This document shows, in pieces, positions 1-6,323 of a stretch of DNA of 6,323 nt (positions are counted from its first letter, which is position 1; every line of letters begins with the position of its first letter). Origin of the DNA: Brevundimonas sp. UBA7534. GTDB taxonomy: Bacteria > Pseudomonadota > Alphaproteobacteria > Caulobacterales > Caulobacteraceae. A model generated the notes under the pieces. That model was not told where the DNA came from and did not search any database. It saw only the letters and a program-made list of their open reading frames with translations. The position numbers and the translations under genes are program-made. Where the stretch lies: assembly GCF_002479325.1 (NCBI RefSeq), contig NZ_DLMO01000083.1, positions 1 through 6,323 of the forward strand, in the 5' to 3' direction.

Positions 1-1517
1 TCGCCGACCATCCGCATCGGTCGCTGCAGTACGACGCCCTGGCCTATTTCTATCAGAACCGCGCCGGGATGGAGATTTCGGCCGACCACGTGGCCCGGCC
101 CGACCTGGCGCGCCCGGCGGGCCATGCGCAGGAGACGGCGACCTGCTTTTCGGGACCGGACAAGGCCGGCGCGACCTGGCCCGGCTGCGACTACAGCCTG
201 GACGTCCACGGCGGCTGGTACGACGCCGGCGACCACGGCAAGTACGTCGTCAACGGCGGCATCGCGACCTGGATGCTGCTGAACGCCTACGAACGGGCCC
301 AGGCCAAGGGCGGGCCAGGCGCGGCGGCCTTCGCCGATGGAAAGGCCGACATTCCCGAAGCGGGCAACGGCGTCGACGATCTGCTAGACGAGGCCCGCTA
401 CGAGATCGAATTCCTGCTGCGGATGCAGATTCCCGACGGCGTGACCCTGGCGGTCCCGGTCGGCGTCCAGTCCGCCGAGGGTCCGCTGAGCCTGACCCCG
501 ATCGACGCCGGCGGCATGGCGCATCACAAGGTCCACGACGCGCATTGGACGCCGTTGCCGACCGCGCCGGCCGACGACCACGAGACCCGCTTCCTCTATC
601 CGCCCAGCACCGCCGCGACCCTGAACCTGGCCGCTGTCGGCGCCCAGTGCGCTCGGATATGGCGCACCATCGACGTGGACTTCGCCCGGCGCTGCGCCAG
701 CGCCTCGCAGCGCGCCTATCGCGCGGCCCTGCGCAACCGCGAGGTCTTCGCCTGGGATCGGTTCGAGGGCGGCGGCGGTTACGGCGACACGGACGTGTCC
801 GACGAATTCTACTGGGCGACGGCCGAACTTTACGCCGCGACGGGCGCCGAGGCCTATCTGAAGGCGCTGAAGACCTCGCCCTACTATCTAGGCGGCCCGC
901 GTTCGGGCGCCAGCGCGACCGGCGATCCCGGCTGGCCCAGCGTCGCCAGCCTGGGCTCCATGACCCTGGCCCTTGTCCCCTCGCCCCTGCCGGACGCGGA
1001 CCGCGCTCGCGTACGCGCCAATGTGGCGGCCGGCGCGCGCGCCTATCTCGAAGAGGGGTGGGCTTCGGGCTACGGCGTGCCGTTCGGCGGCGCGGACTAT
1101 CCCTGGGGATCGAACGGCGCGATCCTGAGCCGCGCCGTCGTCATGGGCCTAGCCTTCGACTTCACCGGCGAGTGGGAATATCGCAACGGCGCGATCCAGG
1201 CCCTGGACTATGTGCTGGGCCGCAACCCCCTGGATCAGTCCTACGTCAGCGGATACGGCGACCGCCCGATGCGGAACCCGCACCATCGGTTCTGGGCCCA
1301 CGCGGCCGACCCCGCCTATCCGACGCCCCCGGCCGGAGCCCTGTCGGGCGGCCCGAACAACCAGGCCATGGCCGACGAAGTCGCGCAGCGCCTGTCCGGC
1401 CATTGCCGGGCGCAGACCTGCTGGGCCGACGACATCGGCGCCTATGCGCTGAACGAGGTCGCGATCAACTGGAACGCGCCCCTGGTCTGGACCGCCGCCT
1501 TCCTGGACGACCACTGA
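1..1517 (+). CDS. Glycoside hydrolase family 9 endoglucanase (5'-truncated by window edge)
   Basis: This is a GH9 cellulase-type enzyme, an inverting endo-beta-1,4-glucanase acting on cellulose or related beta-glucans such as xyloglucan or mixed-linkage glucan. The open frame runs back to the window edge (first full codon at 3). The residues before the internal ATG at 69 (DALAYFYQNRAG) are conserved GH9 sequence, so that ATG is not the start. The N-terminus, including any signal peptide and the usual Ig-like module, lies outside. Visible motifs: YDAGDHGKYV at 219-248, whose second Asp (231-233) corresponds to the catalytic base; SYVSGYG...NPHHR ending at 1289, fitting the family's His signature; and WADD...NEVAINWNA near the C-terminus, with the catalytic-acid Glu at 1455-1457. 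Two Cys (144-146, 186-188) may form a disulfide or a structural metal site. The protein stops just after the catalytic domain, with no C-terminal carbohydrate-binding module. It is convergent with the TonB receptor gene. Family is certain; exact substrate is not. Confidence 0.95.
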   Translation, partial: ADHPHRSLQYDALAYFYQNRAGMEISADHVARPDLARPAGHAQETATCFSGPDKAGATWPGCDYSLDVHGGWYDAGDHGKYVVNGGIATWMLLNAYERAQAKGGPGAAAFADGKADIPEAGNGVDDLLDEARYEIEFLLRMQIPDGVTLAVPVGVQSAEGPLSLTPIDAGGMAHHKVHDAHWTPLPTAPADDHETRFLYPPSTAATLNLAAVGAQCARIWRTIDVDFARRCASASQRAYRAALRNREVFAWDRFEGGGGYGDTDVSDEFYWATAELYAATGAEAYLKALKTSPYYLGGPRSGASATGDPGWPSVASLGSMTLALVPSPLPDADRARVRANVAAGARAYLEEGWASGYGVPFGGADYPWGSNGAILSRAVVMGLAFDFTGEWEYRNGAIQALDYVLGRNPLDQSYVSGYGDRPMRNPHHRFWAHAADPAYPTPPAGALSGGPNNQAMADEVAQRLSGHCRAQTCWADDIGAYALNEVAINWNAPLVWTAAFLDDH

Positions 1518-1520
1518 CAA

Positions 1521-1557
1521 AGAAATGGCGCGCCGTGCGGCACGGCGCGCCAGTTTT
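1521..1557. terminator. Bidirectional intrinsic terminator between convergent genes
   Basis: A perfect 12-bp inverted repeat (TGGCGCGCCGTG at 1526-1537, CACGGCGCGCCA at 1541-1552) encloses a 3-nt CGG loop. On the plus strand it is followed by GTTTTC (T run 1554-1557). On the minus strand it is followed by CATTTCTTTG, which is T-rich. The hairpin begins 9 bp after the GH9 stop codon and ends 30 bp beyond the receptor stop codon, so it can end transcripts from both sides. The U-tracts are short, so efficiency may differ by direction. Confidence 0.85.
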
Positions 1558-1581
1558 CGCTCAGAAAGCGAGGGGGAGGAT

Positions 1582-4500
1582 TCAGAAGGTTCCGCGCACG
1601 ATGAACGAGAAGCGGCGGTCGTTGCGGAACCAGGAACGCGGCGCCTGCTGCAGGGTGTCGTCCAGCACCTGGAAGGTCTTGGTCGTCTCGTTCAGCAGGT
1701 TCACGGCCTGCACGCCGACCTTCACCCGGTCGTTGACCGAATAGAAGATCGATCCGTCCAGCTGCCCGGTGGCGTCCGACATGATCGGCGCGAAGGGCAC
1801 GATCTCGTCGCGGGTGGTCAGCAGGAACTCCGAGCGCCAGCTGTAGGCCAGGCGCGCCGAGACCTTCTCGTTCTCGTAGATGGCCGTGAAGTTGGCGTTG
1901 TGCTCCGACAGGCCCTCCAGCGGCAGAAGGCTGGTGTCGATGGTCGGCTCGCTGCCGCCGGGATTGGCCTTGCCGGCGTCCAGGTTCTCCTGCGGCACGC
2001 CCGAGCTGTCGATATAGGTGTAGTTGGCCTGCACGCCGAAGCCGGACAGCCAGCCGGGCAGGAAGTCGTAGAACTGCTGATACGCCAGCTCCAGCCCCTG
2101 GACCGTGCCTTCCTCGGCGCTGTTCGTCGGACCCCGGACATAGACGTCGAACGTCTGGCCGTTGTTGGTGATGGTCCGGTCGTAATAGCCGTTGGTGATG
2201 ACGTCGCTCAGCGTCTTGTGGAACAGTGACAGCGTCAGCGAGCCGGTCGGGGCGAAATACCATTCCCCGGACAGGTCGAACTGCTCGGACTTGATCGGGT
2301 CCAGATAGGTGTTCCCGGCCTGGGCCTCGAAGCCCAGGAAGATGTTGTCGATGACGCGCGGCTGGATCGGCACCTGGTCGCGGGTCAGGCCCAGGTCGGA
2401 ACGACGGATCGCCTGCGAATAGCCGAAGCGGACCAGGAATTCCGGCGTCAGGCCGAACTTGACGTTCAGGCTGGGCAGCCAGTTGTCGTAGCTGTGCTCA
2501 GCCGTTTCCGGAATGGATGCTCCGGTCGCGAAGGCCAGGGCCGCCGCCTGCTGCTCCGGCGTCAACTGACAGAAGGCCGGCAGCTCGCCGCCGCCGACGG
2601 GCGGGGCGCAGGTTCCGCTGAAGACCTGGTTCTGCGTCGGGAAGCTCAGCGCTCCTTCGGCGGCGATCTTGGTCTCCACGTAGCGGACGCCGACGTTGCC
2701 GCTGATCGAGATGCTTTCGCCCCACACCGGGTCCGCCCCGTTGTTGAACTTCAGCATCAGATAGGCGGCCGAGGTCTGCTCGTTAGTCGTGTTGATCTCG
2801 CCCGGGGTGAAGGGCGTTCCGGGAACCACGTTGGAGCGCCCGGCCAGCGGGACCCAGCCGTTGCCGCCCCAGATGGCGTTCATCGCCTGCACGAAGTCCG
2901 TCGTCGCGCCATAGGATTGGGCCGGATTGCCGGCGTAGCCGAACGTCGTGACCGGCACGCCCATGCCGTTGAAGCTGTAGGGCGAGGCGTGGTCCAGGCC
3001 GCCGGTCAGCCGCGGCGTGGCGGTCGCGCCCTGATCCAGCCAGACCGGGCCGGTGGCGCCGTTCCAGATCTCGGAGATGACGCCCCAGTTGTAGGCCGAG
3101 TTGCGCGTGGTCTGGTCGCGCTCGGCGAAACGGGCTCCGACCTTGACCGATTCCAGCCAGCCGGTGTTCAGATCGTATTCCACATCGGCCTTGAAGGCGT
3201 ATTCGTCGCCTTCGCTCTGCTCGATGTGATCCATGGCGTTGCGCCAGAAATAGTTGGACGGATCGGCCAGATAGGCGTCGATGTCGCCGCCGTCGGGCGC
3301 CAGCAGGGCCAGCGACGGCAGGTCGCCGGTCAGGTCCAGCACATCGACGGCGAAGAACGAATTCGTCAGCTGGAAGTCGATCACGTCCACGGTCGAGTCG
3401 ACATACTGCGCATCGAAGTTCAGCCGCAGCCGGTCCGTCGGCGTCCACTTGAAGTTGAAGCCGTAGTCGCTGGTCACATAGTCCTGCACCACGCCCCGCT
3501 TGACGAACAGGTGCTGGATGCCGTTCAGCGGCACGGACGGATCGGCCGAACGCCAGTCCGCCGTCGAGGTGATGGCGCCGCCCGTGAACAGGCCGTCGGC
3601 GTTGTAGGTCCAGTCGGTTCCCGCCAGCGGCTGGCGATTGCCGGTGTCGTCCACCACGGATTCGATGGCGTTCTCCAGCCACGCCTGCTGCGAATCCGAG
3701 CGCAGGTACTGCAGCGTCGCCACCATGCGCCGGTCGTTCGAGCGCCACTGGCCGGCGGCGGCGATCCCGTCGCGGCGACGATCGAATTCCTGGGTGCGGA
3801 AGGCCAGGCCGGACGGGGTCCAGCGATCCTCGCCGTCCACGGTCGACAGACGGTAGTTCAGCGACTGCAGCCCCTCCGCGCGCGAATCCAGCTCGGAATG
3901 CACGCCGCTCAGCAGCAGGCCGAATTCGCCCAGCGCGGTGTCCCATCGATCGCTGCCCAGCAGGGAGATCGTCGGCGCCAGATTATGGCGCATGTCGCCC
4001 CAGCTGGCTTCGGTGGTGAAGGCCACGACCCGGCCGGGCGAATCGAACGGCTTGCGGGTGTTCAGATTGACCGTGCCGCCGATGCCGCCCTCGATCATTT
4101 CGGCCGAGGCGTTCTTGAACACCTCCACGCTGCCCAGCAGCTCGGACGGCACGTCGGCGAACGACAGGTCGCGGCCGTTGTTGGCCGAGAAGGTGTCGCG
4201 GCCGTTAAGTTCGGAGCGCACGAAGTTCAGGCCGCGGATCACCACGCCCGAGCCCTCGACCGAGAAGTGATCCGGGTCGCTGGCGCCGGCGAAGCGGTTG
4301 ATCGACACGCCGGGCACGCGCTGCAGCGCCTCGGTGACCGACCGGTCCGGTAGGGCGCCGATATCGTCGGCCGTCACGGCGTCCACGAAGACGTCCGCGT
4401 TCTCCTTGATGCTCTGGGCGTTGCGAAGGCTGGCGCGGATGCCCGTGACGACGACTTCGCCGACCTCGGCCACATCGCCCGATGGGGCGGTCTGCTCGAC

Positions 4501-4641
4501 CTCCGGCTCCTGCGTCTCGTCGGTGGTTTGGGCCGCCGCCGGACCGGCCAGCAGCATCGCGCCGAACGCGAGCGCCGAGACGCCGCACATCAGCCCGCGA
4601 CCGCGCAGGTCGAAAGGCGCCAAGGAAATGGTGTCGCGCAT
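1582..4641 (-). CDS. TonB-dependent outer-membrane receptor, Xanthomonas/Caulobacter type (probable glycan transporter)
   Basis: A 1019-residue outer-membrane active transporter powered by TonB-ExbB-ExbD, of the subfamily common in Caulobacteraceae and Xanthomonadaceae and often tied to carbohydrate uptake. The start at 4641 is chosen because a GGGGGG ribosome-binding sequence lies 4 nt upstream and a signal peptide follows at once: basic segment DLRGRG, hydrophobic core to about residue 33, and a cleavage site near GPAAA|Q at 37/38. A longer in-frame start at 4689 would add 16 residues and place the start inside the operator palindrome. After an acidic linker (39-60) comes the TonB box-like EVVVTG (62-67), then the plug (about 75-197) with ALPDRSVTEALQRVPGVS, VIRGLN and the VEVFKNASAEMIEGGIGGTV segment. 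The rest is the beta-barrel, ending SFIVRGTF with the terminal Phe typical of barrel proteins. The only two Cys of the mature protein, 678 and 691, lie close together in one stretch. The reading frame is intact. The cargo is unknown; an oligosaccharide from beta-glucan is inferred from the neighbouring GH9 gene. Confidence 0.93.
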   Translation of the reverse strand: MRDTISLAPFDLRGRGLMCGVSALAFGAMLLAGPAAAQTTDETQEPEVEQTAPSGDVAEVGEVVVTGIRASLRNAQSIKENADVFVDAVTADDIGALPDRSVTEALQRVPGVSINRFAGASDPDHFSVEGSGVVIRGLNFVRSELNGRDTFSANNGRDLSFADVPSELLGSVEVFKNASAEMIEGGIGGTVNLNTRKPFDSPGRVVAFTTEASWGDMRHNLAPTISLLGSDRWDTALGEFGLLLSGVHSELDSRAEGLQSLNYRLSTVDGEDRWTPSGLAFRTQEFDRRRDGIAAAGQWRSNDRRMVATLQYLRSDSQQAWLENAIESVVDDTGNRQPLAGTDWTYNADGLFTGGAITSTADWRSADPSVPLNGIQHLFVKRGVVQDYVTSDYGFNFKWTPTDRLRLNFDAQYVDSTVDVIDFQLTNSFFAVDVLDLTGDLPSLALLAPDGGDIDAYLADPSNYFWRNAMDHIEQSEGDEYAFKADVEYDLNTGWLESVKVGARFAERDQTTRNSAYNWGVISEIWNGATGPVWLDQGATATPRLTGGLDHASPYSFNGMGVPVTTFGYAGNPAQSYGATTDFVQAMNAIWGGNGWVPLAGRSNVVPGTPFTPGEINTTNEQTSAAYLMLKFNNGADPVWGESISISGNVGVRYVETKIAAEGALSFPTQNQVFSGTCAPPVGGGELPAFCQLTPEQQAAALAFATGASIPETAEHSYDNWLPSLNVKFGLTPEFLVRFGYSQAIRRSDLGLTRDQVPIQPRVIDNIFLGFEAQAGNTYLDPIKSEQFDLSGEWYFAPTGSLTLSLFHKTLSDVITNGYYDRTITNNGQTFDVYVRGPTNSAEEGTVQGLELAYQQFYDFLPGWLSGFGVQANYTYIDSSGVPQENLDAGKANPGGSEPTIDTSLLPLEGLSEHNANFTAIYENEKVSARLAYSWRSEFLLTTRDEIVPFAPIMSDATGQLDGSIFYSVNDRVKVGVQAVNLLNETTKTFQVLDDTLQQAPRSWFRNDRRFSFIVRGTF

Positions 4642-4645
4642 GAAT

Positions 4646-4651
4646 CCCCCC
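4646..4651 (-). promoter_or_regulatory. Ribosome-binding site of the TonB receptor gene
   Basis: On the minus strand, TCTCTCTGGGGGG is followed by ATTC and the ATG at 4641. The G run is a plausible Shine-Dalgarno match at close spacing (4 nt), and it decides the start codon against the longer in-frame alternative at 4689, which has no comparable G-rich element. Confidence 0.7.
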
Positions 4652-4674
4652 AGAGAGATATGTTCTTGGACAGC

Positions 4675-4688
4675 TGACAGCGCTGTCA
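4675..4688. promoter_or_regulatory. LacI-family-type operator palindrome in the divergent intergenic region
   Basis: TGACAGCGCTGTCA is a perfect 14-bp palindrome with a central CG. It fits the general LacI/PurR-family pattern TGNNANCGNTNNCA at every fixed position. It lies 34 bp upstream of the receptor start codon (4641) and 102 bp upstream of the halogenase start codon (4791). On the minus strand it begins about 9 bp below a candidate -10 box, where a bound repressor would block transcription of the receptor. No regulator gene is in the window, so the cognate protein is inferred to be encoded elsewhere. The palindrome is seen directly; its function is inferred. Confidence 0.75.
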
Positions 4689-4696
4689 ATCAATGC

Positions 4697-4724
4697 CATT
4701 AACATGACTGACGGATAGCGTCAA
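4697..4724 (-). promoter_or_regulatory. Candidate promoter of the TonB receptor gene
   Basis: On the minus strand, TTGACG (4724-4719) is a good -35 hexamer, and TTAATG (4702-4697) is a weaker -10 candidate after a 16-bp spacer. The predicted start of transcription, around 4690, falls at the edge of the 14-bp palindrome, a classic repression arrangement. An alternative -35, TTGACA (4689-4684), overlaps the palindrome itself but has no convincing -10 at 16-18 bp. Alphaproteobacterial promoters are divergent from the E. coli model, so this is tentative. Confidence 0.4.
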
Positions 4725-4731
4725 TGTGACG
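4705..4731. repeat. Cluster of TGACG/CGTCA inverted and direct repeats
   Basis: Within 27 bp, TGAC (4705), TGACG (4709-4713), CGTCA (4719-4723) and TGACG (4727-4731) occur in alternating orientation. They form the imperfect palindrome TGACGGATAGCGTCA and the overlapping GTCA-ATG-TGAC. The half-sites resemble the outer TGAC/GTCA of the 14-bp palindrome nearby. This may be a second, degenerate regulator site, or partly the -35 region of the receptor promoter. Confidence 0.4.
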
Positions 4732-4770
4732 CCGCTCGCGGCGGACGCGCCTCGCGCGCCCGCCACGCCC

Positions 4771-4790
4771 AGGAAATTGAAGAAAAAACC
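4771..4790 (+). promoter_or_regulatory. A-rich leader and weak ribosome-binding site of the halogenase gene
   Basis: The 20 bp before the ATG at 4791 are unusually A-rich for this window. AGGAAA (4771-4776) is too far away for an ordinary Shine-Dalgarno sequence (14 nt), while GAAG (4779-4782) has good spacing (8 nt) but weak pairing. The start is still well supported because the flavin-binding strand begins within eight residues of it, as is usual for the family. Confidence 0.45.
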
Positions 4791-6293
4791 ATGAACCCCA
4801 ACCAGATACGCGAGGTCCTGATCGTCGGCGGCGGAACGGCGGGGTGGATGGCGGCGGCGGCCCTGACGCGGCTTCCCCCCGGCGTTCGCGTGCGCCTGGT
4901 CGAGTCCGAAGAGATCGGCACGGTCGGCGTGGGCGAAGCGACCATCCCGCCCCTGGCCAGCTTCAACGCGCTGCTCGGGATCAATGAGGCGGATTTCCTG
5001 CGCTCGACGCAAGGCACGTTCAAGCTCGGCATCGAATTCGTCGATTGGGGGCGCCGGGGCGACCGCTACATCCATCCGTTCGGCGCGTTCGGCATGGACC
5101 TGGAAGGGGTGAAGTTTCACCAGTACTGGCTCAGGCGGCGCCAGGCGGGCGCCGGCTCCTTGGACGACTACTGCCTGTCCGCCGTCGCGGCCCGGCTGAA
5201 CCGGTTCACCCCGGCCAGCCCGGACCCCCGCACCGTCCTGTCCAGCCTTCGGCACGCCTACCATTTCGACGCCGGCCTCTACGCCGCCTATCTGCGCCGC
5301 TTCGCCGAGGCGCGCGGCGTCGAACGCATCGAGGGCAAGGTGGCCCAGGTTCTGCTTCGCCCCGAGGACGGCTTCGTCGACGCCGTCGTTCTCACCGACG
5401 GCCGGCGTCTGGACGCCGATTTCTTCATCGACTGCACGGGGTTTCGCGGCCTGCTGATCGAACAGGCCCTGGGCGCCGGCTACGAGGATTGGAGCCGTTG
5501 GCTGCCCTGCGACCGCGCCCTGGCGGTCCCGTCAGCCCGCGTCGAGCCTCTGACGCCCTATACGCGCTCGACCGCCGACGCCGCGGGTTGGCGCTGGCGT
5601 ATCCCGCTGCAGCACCGCACCGGCAACGGACACGTCTACGCCAGCGGCTTCACCAGCGACGCGGCGGCTGAGACCGCCCTGCTGGACGGCCTGGACGGCG
5701 CCCCCCTGGCGGAGCCGCGCGCCCTGCGGTTCACCACGGGCCGCCGTCGGCAGCAATGGGTCAAGAACTGCGTCGCCCTGGGCCTGTCGTCCGGCTTTCT
5801 GGAGCCGCTGGAGTCGACCAGCATCCACCTGATCCAGAGCGGCGTGTCCAAGCTGCTGGCCCTGTTCCCGGACAAGGCCTTCGACCCCGCGCTCAGCGAC
5901 ACCTTCAACCGGCTGTCGCAGGTTCAGTTCGAACAGATTCGCGACTTCATCATCCTGCACTACAAGGCGACCCAGCGCGACGACACAGCCTTCTGGCGCC
6001 ACGTCTCGCAGATGCCGATCCCCGAGACGCTGGCGCGGCGCATCGAGTTGTTCCGCGCGGGCGGCCGCATCTTCCGCGAAGGGGACGAGCTGTTCAGCGA
6101 AGCCAGCTGGGTCGCCGTGCTGATCGGCCAGAATATCCAGCCGCAGGGCCACGACCCGCTCGCCGATGCGATGGACGAGGGCGCCCTGGATCAGCGGCTG
6201 GCGGGTTTGCGCGCCGTGATCGACAAGACGGCGCGGGCGATGCCGACCCACGAGGCCTTCATCGCCCGTCATTGCGCCTCGGGAGCGGCCTGA
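4791..6293 (+). CDS. Flavin-dependent halogenase-like protein (tryptophan halogenase family)
   Basis: A complete 500-residue protein of the tryptophan halogenase family, cytoplasmic (no signal peptide). Such enzymes use reduced FAD from a separate reductase, oxygen and halide to form hypohalous acid, which halogenates an aromatic substrate. Visible: FAD-binding GGGTAG (13-18) after a beta-strand, and GVGEATIPP (46-54). Lys78, in FKLGIEFVDW, matches the catalytic Lys79 of PrnA. The halogenase motif WRWRIP is at 267-272, DCTGFRG at 214-220, and FLEPLESTS at 336-344, where Glu341 matches PrnA Glu346. The position equal to PrnA Gly349, next to the halide site, is Ser344 here; I recall this as common in receptor-associated members. 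Characterised relatives from Brevundimonas (BrvH) and Xanthomonas brominate free indole in vitro, but their natural substrates are unknown. The gene diverges from the TonB receptor across 149 bp containing one operator-like palindrome, which suggests shared control. It is probably active on a small aromatic, although a role other than tryptophan halogenation is likely. Confidence 0.92.
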   Translation: MNPNQIREVLIVGGGTAGWMAAAALTRLPPGVRVRLVESEEIGTVGVGEATIPPLASFNALLGINEADFLRSTQGTFKLGIEFVDWGRRGDRYIHPFGAFGMDLEGVKFHQYWLRRRQAGAGSLDDYCLSAVAARLNRFTPASPDPRTVLSSLRHAYHFDAGLYAAYLRRFAEARGVERIEGKVAQVLLRPEDGFVDAVVLTDGRRLDADFFIDCTGFRGLLIEQALGAGYEDWSRWLPCDRALAVPSARVEPLTPYTRSTADAAGWRWRIPLQHRTGNGHVYASGFTSDAAAETALLDGLDGAPLAEPRALRFTTGRRRQQWVKNCVALGLSSGFLEPLESTSIHLIQSGVSKLLALFPDKAFDPALSDTFNRLSQVQFEQIRDFIILHYKATQRDDTAFWRHVSQMPIPETLARRIELFRAGGRIFREGDELFSEASWVAVLIGQNIQPQGHDPLADAMDEGALDQRLAGLRAVIDKTARAMPTHEAFIARHCASGAA

Positions 6294-6323
6294 GACCGGT
6301 CCCCCTCCGTCAGTGGTTCGGGC
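6294..6323. other. Unassigned 30-bp tail
   Basis: The last 30 bp after the halogenase stop codon contain ACCGGT and a C-run. No start codon with a ribosome-binding site and no terminator hairpin is visible. It is too short to tell whether a further gene follows or converges. Confidence 0.3.

Noticed and set aside
69..71. ATG at 69 as the true start of the GH9 gene
   Set aside because: The codons from 3 to 68 encode conserved GH9 sequence (DALAYFYQNRAG), so the gene continues upstream of the window.
545..1744. Plus-strand open frame (399 codons) overlapping the GH9 gene and running into the receptor gene
   Set aside because: The product is an Arg/Pro-rich shadow of the GH9 frame, crosses the terminator hairpin and enters the receptor gene antisense. 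The GH9 frame carries all the family motifs.
2494..4353. Long plus-strand open frame (619 codons) antisense to the TonB receptor
   Set aside because: It mirrors the codon structure of the receptor on the other strand, gives a low-complexity product rich in Arg, Val, Gly and Ala with no recognisable domain, and has no ribosome-binding context. The minus-strand frame encodes a full, recognisable receptor.
4642..4689. Longer start of the TonB receptor at 4689, adding 16 residues
   Set aside because: It would place the start codon at the edge of the operator palindrome, lacks a G-rich ribosome-binding site and would put extra residues before a normal signal peptide. The ATG at 4641 has GGGGGG 4 nt upstream.
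4731..4742. Small inverted repeat GCCG-CTCG-CGGC upstream of the halogenase
   Set aside because: A 4-bp stem is expected by chance in such GC-rich sequence and has no T-tract or other supporting context.
4686..5264. Minus-strand open frame (192 codons) over the intergenic region and halogenase start
   Set aside because: It is the complement of the halogenase 5' end, with no recognisable domain, and it runs through the operator and promoter region.
1..6323. CRISPR arrays, tRNA or rRNA genes, insertion sequences, phage attachment sites
   Set aside because: No regularly spaced repeats, no cloverleaf-type elements, no transposase-like product and no flanking terminal repeats are visible. The window is almost fully taken up by three ordinary protein genes.

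Overview
The window is GC-rich, with strong third-position G/C bias in its genes. It looks like chromosomal DNA of an alphaproteobacterium, most likely a member of the Caulobacteraceae (Caulobacter, Brevundimonas, Phenylobacterium or Asticcacaulis type). I base this on the receptor subfamily (Xanthomonas/Caulobacter-type TonB receptor beginning EVVVTGIRASL), its usual companion gene (a flavin-dependent 'tryptophan halogenase'-like protein) and the LacI-style operator between them. The genus is an inference.

Layout: (1) positions 1-1517, plus strand: the C-terminal part of a glycoside hydrolase family 9 (GH9) endoglucanase, cut by the left edge and ending directly after the catalytic domain. 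(2) About 1521-1557: a perfect 12-bp hairpin with T-tracts on both strands, a shared terminator for two convergent genes. (3) 4641-1582, minus strand: a complete outer-membrane TonB-dependent receptor of 1019 residues with signal peptide, TonB box, plug and barrel. (4) 4642-4790: a 149-bp divergent intergenic region holding a perfect 14-bp palindrome that fits the LacI-family operator pattern, a candidate promoter for the receptor and a cluster of TGACG/CGTCA motifs. (5) 4791-6293, plus strand: a complete 500-residue flavin-dependent halogenase-like protein with the key catalytic residues retained. (6) A 30-bp tail with nothing assignable.

Working model: this is part of a polysaccharide (beta-glucan) utilisation locus. 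The GH9 enzyme would cut beta-1,4-glucan outside the cytoplasm, the receptor would take up an oligosaccharide across the outer membrane using TonB energy, and a LacI-type repressor encoded elsewhere would read a sugar signal at the palindrome. The halogenase-like enzyme is the puzzling member: this family is repeatedly found beside such receptors, but its physiological substrate is not established. I see no sign of an entirely new system. The most interesting points are the receptor-halogenase pair sharing one palindromic operator, and the halide-site variant (ESTS instead of ESTG) in the halogenase.
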